Assembly (NCBI GenBank): GCA_937895785.1
Contig: CALBKW010000118.1
Coordinates: 1-12,629, forward strand
Direction: 5' to 3'
Length of the DNA stretch: 12,629 nucleotides
Source of the DNA: an uncultured Candidatus Melainabacteria bacterium
Lineage (GTDB): Bacteria; Cyanobacteriota; Vampirovibrionia; Gastranaerophilales; Gastranaerophilaceae
Position 1 is the first letter of the stretch. Each line of letters opens with the position of its first letter. Both the position numbers and the translations under genes were made by a program. The notes under the pieces were generated by a model that had not been told where the DNA came from, searched no databases, and worked only from the letters and a program-made list of their open reading frames with translations. This document shows positions 1 through 6,546 of the stretch, piece after piece.

Positions 1-1101
1 TTGCACGTAATTGGTACAGAAAGACACGAATCAAGACGTATTGATAACCAATTAAGAGGTCGTGCAGCACGTCAAGGTGACCCTGGTTCAACAAGATTTT
101 TCTTATCTTTAGAAGATAACTTAATGAGAATTTTCGGCGGTGAAAAAATTATTCAACTTATGAACGCTCTTAACGTTGAAGAAGATATGGCAATCGAAAA
201 CCCTATCATCACAAGACAAATTCAATCTGCACAAAAGAAAGTTGAAACTTATCACTTTGACATAAGAAAATCAGTTCTTGAATATGACGACGTTATGAAT
301 GTTCAAAGGGAAAAATTCTACGAACAAAGACGTAAAGTTCTTTCTGGTAAAAACTTGTCAGAAGATATTATTTATATGATTGAAAGAGAAATTGACAGAC
401 TTTTAAGCAGCTACATTTCTCCACACATGGCAGTTGAAGAGTACATTGATGAAGATTTAAACACATTAATCAAAGAACTTCACTCAATTGTTCCTCAACT
501 TTCTTACATCACAGTAAACGATATCAAAAACTTGCAATATGCCGATATGTACGACAAAATTGTCGATTTAGCAAAACAAAAATATCGTGAACACGAACAA
601 GAAATGGTTGACTTCTACAACGATGTAATTTCTCAATATGAAGAAAACCCAGAAAAACAAGAACCATTTGCAGACAATAATATTGCAAGAAATGTAGAAC
701 GCGATATTATGCTACAAGTTGTTGATAACAAATGGATTGACCATTTACACAACATTGATATCTTGCGTGACGGTATTGGTTTACGTGCATACGGTCAAAA
801 AGATCCACTTATTGAGTACAAAAAAGAGGCTTATGACCTATTCAATAAAATGATGTATGAAATTCAAGGCGAAACAGTAAAACACTTGTTCAGAACAAAA
901 TTCGGGGTTCAAATTGTACACCAAGAACCTGTTGAAACAAGTCTTTCAAAAGCGGCAGAAGAATTTGATAGTTCTGAAGACAAGGAAGAAATCGAAGTTA
1001 AACCAATTCGCAAAGGTGAAAAAATCGGACGAAACGACCCTTGCCCTTGTGGAAGCGGTAAAAAATACAAAAATTGTTGTATGAATAAAACAGAAGCGTA
1101 A
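1..1101 (+). CDS. secA: SecA preprotein translocase ATPase, C-terminal part (5' end outside window)
   Basis: SecA is the ATPase motor that pushes unfolded preproteins through SecYEG at the inner membrane. The 366 visible codons cover the end of nucleotide-binding fold 2 (HVIGTERHESRRID, then helicase motif VI, residues 17-27), the helical scaffold, the helical wing (about 110-220) and the two-helix finger (about 232-281, with LRDGIGLRAYGQ). A C-terminal SEC-C zinc motif follows (CPCGSGKKYKNCC, residues 348-360), which in the family binds zinc and contacts SecB or ribosomes. The frame is open to base 1 and homologous SecA sequence begins immediately, so the first TTG is an internal Leu codon, not a start. 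Motif VI reads GRAARQGD where the family almost always has GR(A/S)GRQGD. The phrases STRFFLSLEDNL and RIFGG resemble cyanobacterial SecA. A hairpin follows the stop codon. Confidence 0.97.
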   Translation: MHVIGTERHESRRIDNQLRGRAARQGDPGSTRFFLSLEDNLMRIFGGEKIIQLMNALNVEEDMAIENPIITRQIQSAQKKVETYHFDIRKSVLEYDDVMNVQREKFYEQRRKVLSGKNLSEDIIYMIEREIDRLLSSYISPHMAVEEYIDEDLNTLIKELHSIVPQLSYITVNDIKNLQYADMYDKIVDLAKQKYREHEQEMVDFYNDVISQYEENPEKQEPFADNNIARNVERDIMLQVVDNKWIDHLHNIDILRDGIGLRAYGQKDPLIEYKKEAYDLFNKMMYEIQGETVKHLFRTKFGVQIVHQEPVETSLSKAAEEFDSSEDKEEIEVKPIRKGEKIGRNDPCPCGSGKKYKNCCMNKTEA

Positions 1102-1107
1102 TTTTTT

Positions 1108-1138
1108 AAGGCGGTGAAATTTTTAATTTCACCGCCTT
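1108..1138 (+). terminator. Strong hairpin after secA, probable terminator
   Basis: A perfect 13-bp inverted repeat, AAGGCGGTGAAAT (1108-1120) and ATTTCACCGCCTT (1126-1138), surrounds a 5-nt loop; one further T-A pair can form inside. It starts 6 nt after the secA stop and lies between convergent genes. The T-run after the stem is short (TTTA) and there is none on the minus strand, so intrinsic termination may be weak or the hairpin may mainly protect the mRNA end. Confidence 0.6.
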
Positions 1139-1160
1139 TAGTCAGACATTGCCTGACCTA
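1139..1160. repeat. Degenerate REP-like palindrome
   Basis: TAGTCAGACA (1139-1148) is an imperfect reverse complement of TGCCTGACCTA (1150-1160), with one missing G and one A·C mismatch around a single central base. Restoring those two positions gives the symmetric TAGGTCAGGCA/TGCCTGACCTA, so this looks like a decayed copy of a short dispersed palindrome. It abuts the secA hairpin. Only one copy is visible in the window, so repetitiveness is inferred. Confidence 0.35.
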
Positions 1161-1192
1161 CACATTGTTTTAATGTTATTTTTAAGATGATA

Positions 1193-1489
1193 TTATTTCA
1201 ATTCCACCAAATCATTTTCTATCAGTGTTTTAAAGTTTTCATCAATTGCGTTTAAGTCAACGATATCAACCTCATAGGGCAATGTAGAATCTGTAAATGT
1301 TATTAGCAATTTACCCAAAATATCGGCTGAAATCTTTTCATCATCACATTTTACCGCAATGTCAATGTCGGAATACTCTTTATTTGTCCCTTTTGCACGA
1401 GAACCAAAAATGTAAAACTTTCCATTAGGAATGTATTGTTTCAGTGTGTCTAAAATGAAGTCTATATGCCTTTTTTCTAGTCCGAACAT
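1193..1489 (-). CDS. Minimal nucleotidyltransferase (MNT), antitoxin-type partner of HEPN protein
   Basis: A 98-residue single-domain Pol-beta-superfamily nucleotidyltransferase. It carries the complete GSx10DxD motif: GS at 29-30 (FGSRAKGT), D41 and D43 (SDIDIAV), with D75 (YEVDIVD) as the likely third metal ligand, so it should be catalytically competent. In characterised HEPN/MNT pairs, the MNT protein transfers AMP groups from ATP to a tyrosine of the HEPN toxin and so neutralises it. The ATG shares its A with the stop codon of the upstream HEPN gene (TAATG), a typical translational-coupling arrangement that fits a two-protein complex. The gene is last in its operon and converges on secA. 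The close alternative is a HI0073-type nucleotidyltransferase whose substrate is still unknown. Confidence 0.9.
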   Translation of the reverse strand: MFGLEKRHIDFILDTLKQYIPNGKFYIFGSRAKGTNKEYSDIDIAVKCDDEKISADILGKLLITFTDSTLPYEVDIVDLNAIDENFKTLIENDLVELK

Positions 1490-1896
1490 TATGCAAGTTT
1501 CTCTTTTAATATATCCAACAAAAATTGAGCTTCTTGGGCAAAATCTTCAATAATTTCAACTACCTCAATTGCAATTTTTTCATCGTAAGTGTGAGAAGTT
1601 AAATTTCTTTTTTGTCTATAATTATCCCACGTTTCTAAATCAGAGCGTAACAAGCCCATTTTGTTTGCTTGTCTAATCATTTCGTTGAAGGTCATTCCGT
1701 CAAGATTATCAAACACAAAAGCTCCATTTGCAAAATAACGTTTTATCATTTTTAATGCCAAAGAGTAGGTATATTCAAAACGTTGAATCATTGAATCTCT
1801 TGTAATCAAGTTTGTTTTGTCTTCATTATAAACCTTGATTACTTCAAATAAACTTGCTAATGCTTTTTCAAATGCGCTTAAATCAATAGTTGTCAT
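1489..1896 (-). CDS. HEPN-domain protein, HI0074/HepT-like toxin-type partner of MNT
   Basis: A 135-residue all-helical protein of the HEPN superfamily, closest by eye to the HI0074 'nucleotidyltransferase substrate-binding' type. The diagnostic motif Rx4HxY is intact: R97-N-L-T-S-H102-T-Y104 within YRQKRNLTSHTYDE. In HepT-type toxins, the Arg and His form the RNase site at a dimer interface and the Tyr is the residue AMPylated by the partner MNT. HEPN precedes MNT, as in many such pairs. The start ATG lies 4 nt after the stop of the GGDEF gene, with a GCAGGT ribosome-binding site inside that gene's end, so the three genes are probably co-transcribed. Toxicity is inferred from the family; many HI0074-type pairs have not been tested. 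Confidence 0.9.
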   Translation of the reverse strand: MTTIDLSAFEKALASLFEVIKVYNEDKTNLITRDSMIQRFEYTYSLALKMIKRYFANGAFVFDNLDGMTFNEMIRQANKMGLLRSDLETWDNYRQKRNLTSHTYDEKIAIEVVEIIEDFAQEAQFLLDILKEKLA

Positions 1897-1900
1897 ATTT

Positions 1901-3811
1901 TTAACCTGCTTTTCTTAGTTCGACTTCAATAAGTTTCACAAATTCGCTTACAAGTGTTGAGTTCCATTTTTTGTTTGCATCTGCCTTAATTACGTCAAGC
2001 GCTTCATAAGGTGAAAGAGCTTTTCTATAAATTCTTGGCTCTGTCAATGCGAAGTATGCATCAATAATCAAGATAATTTGAGATGATAATGGAATATCGT
2101 TTCCTGCCAATTTGTTTGGATAGCCAGAACCGTCCCAATTTTCGTGGTGTTTTTCAATAATTGGGATAATATCTTTTACGTTTGAAATTGGTTCTAACAA
2201 GTCGTGAGCAGCCAAACGAGGGTGATTTTCAATATAAGCACGTTCCTCATCTGTCAATGGACCGTCTTTTTGCAAAATTTCTTGAGGCAACATTAAGTTA
2301 CCTACGTCATACAACAACATAGCAACACGAAGTTTATCGGCATCATCTTTTTCAAGCTCAAAACGTCTTGCAAGTGTAGTTGCCATAACAACTTTAGATT
2401 TTGATGAACCTAGTGTATGCAGTGGGTTATAAGTTGTTGCAAGTGTGTCTGCAACTGAATATAAAGTATCTTTTGGATTTGAATTTTGTTCGATTGCCAT
2501 TTGTAATTTTTTAGTCAAATCATGTTTAACTTCGTCTGAAACATTAATTCTGCCTGTTGCAAGAATATCATTAAACGCATTAAGTGCAACCTCTTGCCAT
2601 GAAACTTCTGAAATCGGAGTTGCAAGCGTAACTTGGTTTCTGCCGTTACGTTTTGAGTGATACATTGCTTGGTCAGCAAGCTCCATCAATTCTTCGACAT
2701 TATTTGCGTGTTCTAAGAAGGTCGCAACCCCCAAACTTGCGGTAATTGTGCCGACTGTTTCAATTGGAGTTGCTTCAATCGCTTTTCTGATACGTTCTGC
2801 GGCAATCATTGCACCTTTAGAATCAATACCAGGAAGAAGAACATCAAATTCTTCACCACCAATACGAGCTGGAACGTCGATAGAACGGGCGTTTTGTTTT
2901 AATACACTTGCAATTTGTTTAATCGCTAAGTCGCCGTAAACGTGACCATACTTATCGTTGATTTGTTTCAAGTGGTCTAAGTCAATACCGATAATTGAGA
3001 ACGGCTGTTTTTGACGGTTAGCACGAGTAAATTCTTTTTCGATAGAATCTTCAAAATAACGACGGTTATACAATGTTGTCAATGGGTCTGTAACCGCTTG
3101 TTCTCTAACCATTTGAAATAAGTCTGCAATTGTGATTGCAAGTTCAATTTGTTGAGCAAAAATGTTTAAGAAATCTAATTCAGCCTCAGTTGCCTCAAGT
3201 CGTTGAGATAAAACGATTAGGATACCAAAATGGTTCATTTTTGAAAGAGGTACTAACATAAATGAGCGACAAGCTGTTTCGCTAAGTAATTCTTCAACCT
3301 TGTCTTCTGGTAAATCTGGAGCAATAGAATTTAAACCTGCTCTTAAATCTGTACTTTGTAAAATTTCTTTGTTTCTTAAAACTGCCTTGATAATAGAGGC
3401 TTGTTCAAAATTCATACGTTGAGTGTTTATTGGAGTTTCAAGGTGTTTGTTAATTTCGTCAAAAAGGTTTCCATTTGAACTTGCCATAACTGTGAAATAT
3501 TCACCGTTTTCGTCATTACGACGTTGCAAAATGCAAGAATGCAAGTAACCCAATTCGCCTTGAAGGTTGTTTACTGTTGTATCAAGGATACTTGAAAGAG
3601 GTTTTGAAGAGTTCATCATTTCCCAAATATGTTGCAATGTCAACATACGGCGGTTTGCTTCGTTCAACTCGTTTGTACGTTCTTCAATCTCTTGTTCAAG
3701 TTGTGCGTTACGTTCATAAATTTCTAAAAAATCTTTTTTACCGCTGTACAAGTGGTTTTCGATTTCGCTAACTTGATTTGTAAATTCTTTAAATTTGTCA
3801 AATATACCCAT
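1901..3811 (-). CDS. GAF-GGDEF diguanylate cyclase with degenerate HD-GYP domain
   Basis: A 636-residue protein with no signal peptide or membrane segment, so cytosolic. Order of parts: a coiled coil (about 30-65), a GAF-like sensor (about 70-235), a GGDEF domain (about 238-395) and an HD-GYP-like domain (about 450-636). The cyclase half looks active: GGEEF at 318-322, DPLTTLYNRR at 242-251, and an RxxD product-inhibition site (R309-D312) exactly five residues upstream. GGDEF domains make c-di-GMP from two GTP. The C-terminal half keeps HHENWDGSGYP (555-565) and D584, but the HDxGK motif has become YDVGN (501-505) and the first metal-ligand His appears to be Ser. Phosphodiesterase activity is therefore doubtful, and the domain may instead sense or bind. 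The ATG has a good GAGGG site about 6 nt upstream and a TATAAT promoter. The HEPN/MNT genes follow directly. Confidence 0.93.
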   Translation of the reverse strand: MGIFDKFKEFTNQVSEIENHLYSGKKDFLEIYERNAQLEQEIEERTNELNEANRRMLTLQHIWEMMNSSKPLSSILDTTVNNLQGELGYLHSCILQRRNDENGEYFTVMASSNGNLFDEINKHLETPINTQRMNFEQASIIKAVLRNKEILQSTDLRAGLNSIAPDLPEDKVEELLSETACRSFMLVPLSKMNHFGILIVLSQRLEATEAELDFLNIFAQQIELAITIADLFQMVREQAVTDPLTTLYNRRYFEDSIEKEFTRANRQKQPFSIIGIDLDHLKQINDKYGHVYGDLAIKQIASVLKQNARSIDVPARIGGEEFDVLLPGIDSKGAMIAAERIRKAIEATPIETVGTITASLGVATFLEHANNVEELMELADQAMYHSKRNGRNQVTLATPISEVSWQEVALNAFNDILATGRINVSDEVKHDLTKKLQMAIEQNSNPKDTLYSVADTLATTYNPLHTLGSSKSKVVMATTLARRFELEKDDADKLRVAMLLYDVGNLMLPQEILQKDGPLTDEERAYIENHPRLAAHDLLEPISNVKDIIPIIEKHHENWDGSGYPNKLAGNDIPLSSQIILIIDAYFALTEPRIYRKALSPYEALDVIKADANKKWNSTLVSEFVKLIEVELRKAG

Positions 3812-3836
3812 AGATTGCCCTCGATATTGTTTCTAA

Positions 3837-3865
3837 ATTATACAACATTTATTCAAATCCGTAAA
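3837..3865 (-). promoter_or_regulatory. Sigma70-type promoter for the GGDEF-HEPN-MNT operon
   Basis: Read on the minus strand, a perfect -10 TATAAT (3842-3837) lies 17 bp from a -35-like TTTACG (3865-3860), four of six bases matching consensus. A start point near 3830 would leave a leader of about 20 nt containing the GAGGG ribosome-binding site of the GGDEF gene. No equally good promoter was seen before the HEPN gene. Confidence 0.6.
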
Positions 3866-3892
3866 ATATTTAGTTAAGTTTGTTTAAATTTT

Positions 3893-3928
3893 TATGACTT
3901 TTTAAAATTTATCATTAAATAAGTCATA
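3893..3928. promoter_or_regulatory. Inverted repeat between divergent genes, possible operator
   Basis: TATGACTT (3893-3900) and AAGTCATA (3921-3928) form a perfect 8-bp inverted repeat with a 20-bp AT-rich spacer. TTTAA/TTAAA can extend the stem with a one-base bulge. It lies midway in the 198-bp divergent region, upstream of both transcripts, where a dimeric regulator could bind. There is no T-tract, so it is not a terminator. In AT-rich DNA an 8-bp repeat can arise by chance. Confidence 0.25.
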
Positions 3929-4009
3929 CAGAAATATGAAATTTCAATAAGAGTGTTCATTAAAACGATGTCTATATTGTAAAATGTAATTGGAGCGAGG
4001 ATATATAAA

Positions 4010-5590
4010 TTGTTTGAATCATTAAGAGTTGGACCACAACTTACACCTAAAAATAATCAAATAATTAAGCGCAATGAAGAGGATGAGGCTAAAAAGAAAG
4101 CCAATGAAGCTGAAGGCGAAGCAAAACAAGGTTCACACCTTGCTCAAAGCCGTGGCCTAAAATACGTTGAAGATTTACAAAACGGTAAACACCCTCAAAA
4201 TCCTAATGTTGGTGGCAATAACTATGCCTACAACAATCAAGTTCAAAATGCGCAAATGGCTCGCCCAATGGCAAGACCAATGCAACGACCTATGAATAAT
4301 CAAATGGGCGTTGGTATGAATCGTCCAATGAGCGCTGGTCAAATGGCTGGCGCAAGACCTATGGGTGGTGTTCAGCAACCTGTTCAAACTCAAGGTGCTC
4401 AAGCTCCTCAAGGTGTTTCAGGCTCATCTAAAATGATTAGCCCTAAAATTAACATTGCTCAAGTAATCGGCGATTTTAAAAATACAGCTAAAGCTATCGG
4501 AACTCCAGAAGATATCTACGAAGAAGTTGATACTTACTTAGGCTTAGTCGAAAAAACTACTAAAAAAGATACTCCAAACGTTAAAGCAGTTCAATCTAAC
4601 TTGCGTAATGCGGCAGGACTTTTAGACAAATATATTTCTGATACACTAAACAAAGATTCAAAAGTAGTTGAAAACTGGGTTGAAGCAATCTTCTTGCAAC
4701 AAGTTGATTACAAATATAACACAGAAGACGTTAACGAAGCCTTCTTGGTTAAAATGCCTGAAGATAACAAAAAAGCAGAAGGTGCAGAACAAGCTCAATC
4801 ACAACAAGTACAAAATGCTGAACCTCAAAAACCTAAAATGGATAGTGAATTAAAACAACTATTCAAAGATGGTAAATCAGCATCAAAAGCTAAAGACAGT
4901 GTTACAGCTTTATCAACTTTCCAAAGAGCAATTAATCGCTCAATTGAGCTTGGTGACACAGAATCTCAAGCAAAAATTACATTTGAAGTGGCTCAAGTTT
5001 ATGACCACGATGATGATTTGCCAAGAGCTTTAGAAAATTACAACAAAGCTATCGAAACAACAACTGATAACAACGTAAAAGTTAAAGCACACTACTCAAT
5101 GGCTCAAATTTACGACGATGTAAAACAATTTAAACCTGCAATTGAACATTATATGGCGGCAATTTCTTTTGCTGGTGAAACAGATAACTTTAAAGCACAA
5201 ACTCAATCTTTGACAAAAATCGGAAATATGTATTCTGATAAATACGACAAAGAAGCGTTTAATGTTTACGAAGATGCAAAAATGGTTGCAGATGAAAGCA
5301 AAGATGCGTCAGTTAAAGGTTATGTTTCAAGTTCAATCGCCAATGCTTATAACAAATTTAACAGACCTGAAAAGGCTATGCGTTATTATTCCGATGCGGT
5401 TAAAAACTACAAACAAGCTGGTTCTGATGAAAAAGTAGCGATAAATTATAAAAAAGCAGGCGAATTAATGCAAGATTACCAAAGAATGGACAAGGGTAAA
5501 AACTTAATTCAAAAAGCTATTTTATACGCTAAAAAAGCCAATAATGAAAATCTTGTAAAAGAATTAGAAAAAGATTTACAAGTTGCATAA
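4010..5590 (+). CDS. TPR-repeat protein with Met/Pro/Arg/Gln-rich disordered region
   Basis: A 526-residue protein whose specific function I do not recognise. Regions: a charged N-terminus (20-40, Lys/Glu/Ala-rich); a low-complexity segment (about 63-138) rich in Asn, Gln, Met and Pro, with repeated RPM triplets at 85-87, 89-91, 93-95, 105-107 and 116-118; a globular helical region (about 145-250); a short Gln-rich linker (about 255-275); and five TPR-like helical hairpins (about 317-515) with a period near 40 residues, marked by AQVYD, AQIYD, GNMYS, ANAYN and GELMQ. TPRs mediate protein-protein contacts, so a scaffold or adaptor role is plausible. There is no signal peptide or membrane span. 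The start is TTG, preceded by GGAGCGAGG 9 nt upstream; no earlier in-frame start is available and the next Met codon is at residue 83. The gene is transcribed alone, divergent from the GGDEF operon. Confidence 0.85.
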   Translation: MFESLRVGPQLTPKNNQIIKRNEEDEAKKKANEAEGEAKQGSHLAQSRGLKYVEDLQNGKHPQNPNVGGNNYAYNNQVQNAQMARPMARPMQRPMNNQMGVGMNRPMSAGQMAGARPMGGVQQPVQTQGAQAPQGVSGSSKMISPKINIAQVIGDFKNTAKAIGTPEDIYEEVDTYLGLVEKTTKKDTPNVKAVQSNLRNAAGLLDKYISDTLNKDSKVVENWVEAIFLQQVDYKYNTEDVNEAFLVKMPEDNKKAEGAEQAQSQQVQNAEPQKPKMDSELKQLFKDGKSASKAKDSVTALSTFQRAINRSIELGDTESQAKITFEVAQVYDHDDDLPRALENYNKAIETTTDNNVKVKAHYSMAQIYDDVKQFKPAIEHYMAAISFAGETDNFKAQTQSLTKIGNMYSDKYDKEAFNVYEDAKMVADESKDASVKGYVSSSIANAYNKFNRPEKAMRYYSDAVKNYKQAGSDEKVAINYKKAGELMQDYQRMDKGKNLIQKAILYAKKANNENLVKELEKDLQVA

Positions 5591-5616
5591 ATTTAAAAGG
5601 TGTTTTAAACACGCAG

Positions 5617-5653
5617 AAAAACAAACTCTCACATTCTCTGAGAGTTTGTTTTT
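5617..5653. terminator. Bidirectional intrinsic terminator between TPR gene and rpsO
   Basis: A perfect 14-bp inverted repeat (5617-5630 and 5640-5653; core ACAAACTCTC/GAGAGTTTGT) surrounds a 9-nt loop. The arms end in A5 and T5, so each strand reads as a stem followed by a U-run. It sits 27 nt after the TPR gene stop and 27 nt after the rpsO stop, serving both convergent transcripts. Confidence 0.85.
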
Positions 5654-5679
5654 AACTTTATAAATCTTGAGCTTAGAAA

Positions 5680-5949
5680 TTAGCCACGTAATTTTAGTTT
5701 TTTAACTAAAGCTCTGTAGCCATCTAAGTTGATATCTTTTAAGTATGCTAATAATCTTTTTCTTTTACCTACCATCATTAACAAACCACGTTTTGTAGAG
5801 AAATCTTTTTTGTTCAATTTCATGTGTTCTGTCAAATCAGTGATTTTTTTGCTTAGCATAGCGATTTGAACTTCTGCTGAGCCTGTATCTTTTTCATTAG
5901 CACCGAATTTTTTAACAATTTCTTTTTTGTTTTCTAAGTTAATTGACAT
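5680..5949 (-). CDS. rpsO: 30S ribosomal protein S15
   Basis: An 89-codon protein of the exact usual family length. S15 is a primary binder of 16S rRNA that nucleates the platform of the small subunit. Conserved stretches are DTGSAEVQIAMLSKKI (21-36), LTEHMKLNKKDFSTKRGL (39-56) and VGKRKRLLAYL (60-70), ending LKLRG. A ribosome-binding site AAAGGA lies about 11 nt before the ATG. In many bacteria S15 represses its own mRNA through a leader structure; the leader here is about 40 nt and I could not recognise such a fold. The usual neighbour pnp is absent; rpsO is flanked upstream by an unrelated small coiled-coil gene and downstream by a bidirectional terminator. Confidence 0.98.
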   Translation of the reverse strand: MSINLENKKEIVKKFGANEKDTGSAEVQIAMLSKKITDLTEHMKLNKKDFSTKRGLLMMVGKRKRLLAYLKDINLDGYRALVKKLKLRG

Positions 5950-5993
5950 ATTCCGACTTTCCTTTATTTCTAAAAAATCTGTTTCTTAAGTCT

Positions 5994-6021
5994 ATGATAG
6001 TATGTCAAGAAAAAAAATCAA
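5994..6021 (-). promoter_or_regulatory. Candidate rpsO promoter
   Basis: On the minus strand TTGATT (6021-6016) and TATCAT (5999-5994) are separated by 16 bp, giving a start near 5987 and a leader of about 38 nt. A perfect TTGACA also lies between them (6008-6003), but nothing resembling a -10 sits 16-18 bp downstream of it. The 106-bp gap to the upstream gene holds a T8 run but no convincing terminator stem, so read-through from upstream is also possible. Confidence 0.35.
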
Positions 6022-6055
6022 CACCTAATTTTACGCATGTAACAAAATTTGAAGA

Positions 6056-6439
6056 TTAAGCTAAGTCAAGAATGTTAATTCTGCTTGCTTTGTTTGCGTT
6101 GCCAGCGTGGAATAAGTATAAATCTAATTGTAAATCTTTTTTGCTTCTGTTTGTTGTAAATTCTTTTTTTGCTAATTTGTATTCTTTTTCTTGTTCTTCG
6201 TATTTAACATCAGTTTTGTCTAAACTGTTGAATTTAGAACGTTCCATTAAAAATACAGATGCAGCTTTGTTGTATGCTTTTAATTGTTCTTTATATTTTG
6301 CTTCGTAAATGCTTGCTTTTTCATTTAATTCAGAGCGTCTAGCTTCTTGTTCTTTTTTCATCTCAGCAATTTTAGCTTCGCCAGCATTTTCTTTTTTGCT
6401 GAATGGATTTGAAGCGTATGATGAAAATTCTAAAGCCAT
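6056..6439 (-). CDS. Small coiled-coil protein of unknown function
   Basis: A 127-residue protein I do not recognise. Residues 20-100 are Lys/Glu/Ala-rich with heptad-like spacing and few helix breakers, predicting a long helix or coiled coil. The N-terminus (MALEFSSYASNPFSKK) and the C-terminus (LYLFHAGNANKASRINILDLA region, 107-127) are less charged and may be docking segments. There is no signal peptide or membrane segment. A good AGAGGA ribosome-binding site lies 8 nt before the ATG, an AT-rich -10-like stretch lies upstream, and the gene occupies its own space, so it is very probably real. It lies 106 bp upstream of rpsO on the same strand. The reading frames opposite it have no such support. 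Confidence 0.75.
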   Translation of the reverse strand: MALEFSSYASNPFSKKENAGEAKIAEMKKEQEARRSELNEKASIYEAKYKEQLKAYNKAASVFLMERSKFNSLDKTDVKYEEQEKEYKLAKKEFTTNRSKKDLQLDLYLFHAGNANKASRINILDLA

Positions 6440-6463
6440 TTTAATAATCCTCTTTACTCTCTG

Positions 6464-6473
6464 TATATATATA
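6464..6473 (-). promoter_or_regulatory. Possible -10 region for the coiled-coil gene
   Basis: An alternating TATATATATA tract lies 25-34 bp upstream of the ATG at 6439, with an AGAGGA ribosome-binding site in between. Any of three overlapping TATATA hexamers could serve as a -10. No clear -35 is visible, so this is a weak call. Confidence 0.3.
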
Positions 6474-6504
6474 AAGTATTTTTGTGTTTAAAAATTGCCT
6501 ATTT

Positions 6505-6543
6505 AGTATTGACACGGGATTGAACTGTTTTAGGATTTAATAT
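6505..6543. repeat. Diverged half-copy of the adjacent palindromic repeat
   Basis: TTGAACTGTTTTAGGATTTAAT (from 6520) aligns with TTGAACTTGTTTCAGAATCTCAT (from 6554) with one single-base gap and mostly transition differences (T/C, G/A). TGACACGGGAT just before it resembles the expected outer end of the same element. It therefore looks like a decayed left arm placed about 34 bp ahead of the fuller copy. The TTGACA within it (6509-6514) with TAGGAT 16 bp on could act as a promoter by chance. Confidence 0.35.
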
Positions 6544-6546
6544 TAT

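Noticed and set aside
1..3. TTG at base 1 as a secA-like gene start
   Set aside because: Conserved SecA sequence begins at once and is mid-domain; the codon encodes the usual Leu before HVIGTERHESRRID. The gene is cut by the window edge.
2445..2939. Plus-strand reading frames inside the GGDEF gene
   Set aside because: They lie fully antisense to a clearly homologous domain protein and show no recognisable motif.
4249..4400. CRISPR-like or minisatellite repeat in the TPR gene
   Set aside because: The repeated CCAATG/CGACCTATG words are short, irregular and in frame with RPM triplets; there are no constant repeats with unique spacers.
4175..4411. Minus-strand Ser/His-rich frame opposite the TPR gene
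   Set aside because: Its odd composition is simply the complement of the RPM/Gln-rich low-complexity segment.
6008..6058. Terminator between the coiled-coil gene and rpsO
   Set aside because: There is a T8 run on the minus strand, but the only nearby stem (TTAC/GTAA) is 4 bp and about 17 nt away from it.
6072..6491. Two plus-strand reading frames opposite the coiled-coil gene
   Set aside because: They are Phe/Ser/Leu-rich shadows of a Lys/Glu-rich gene on the other strand, with no ribosome-binding site; the minus-strand gene has a good one.
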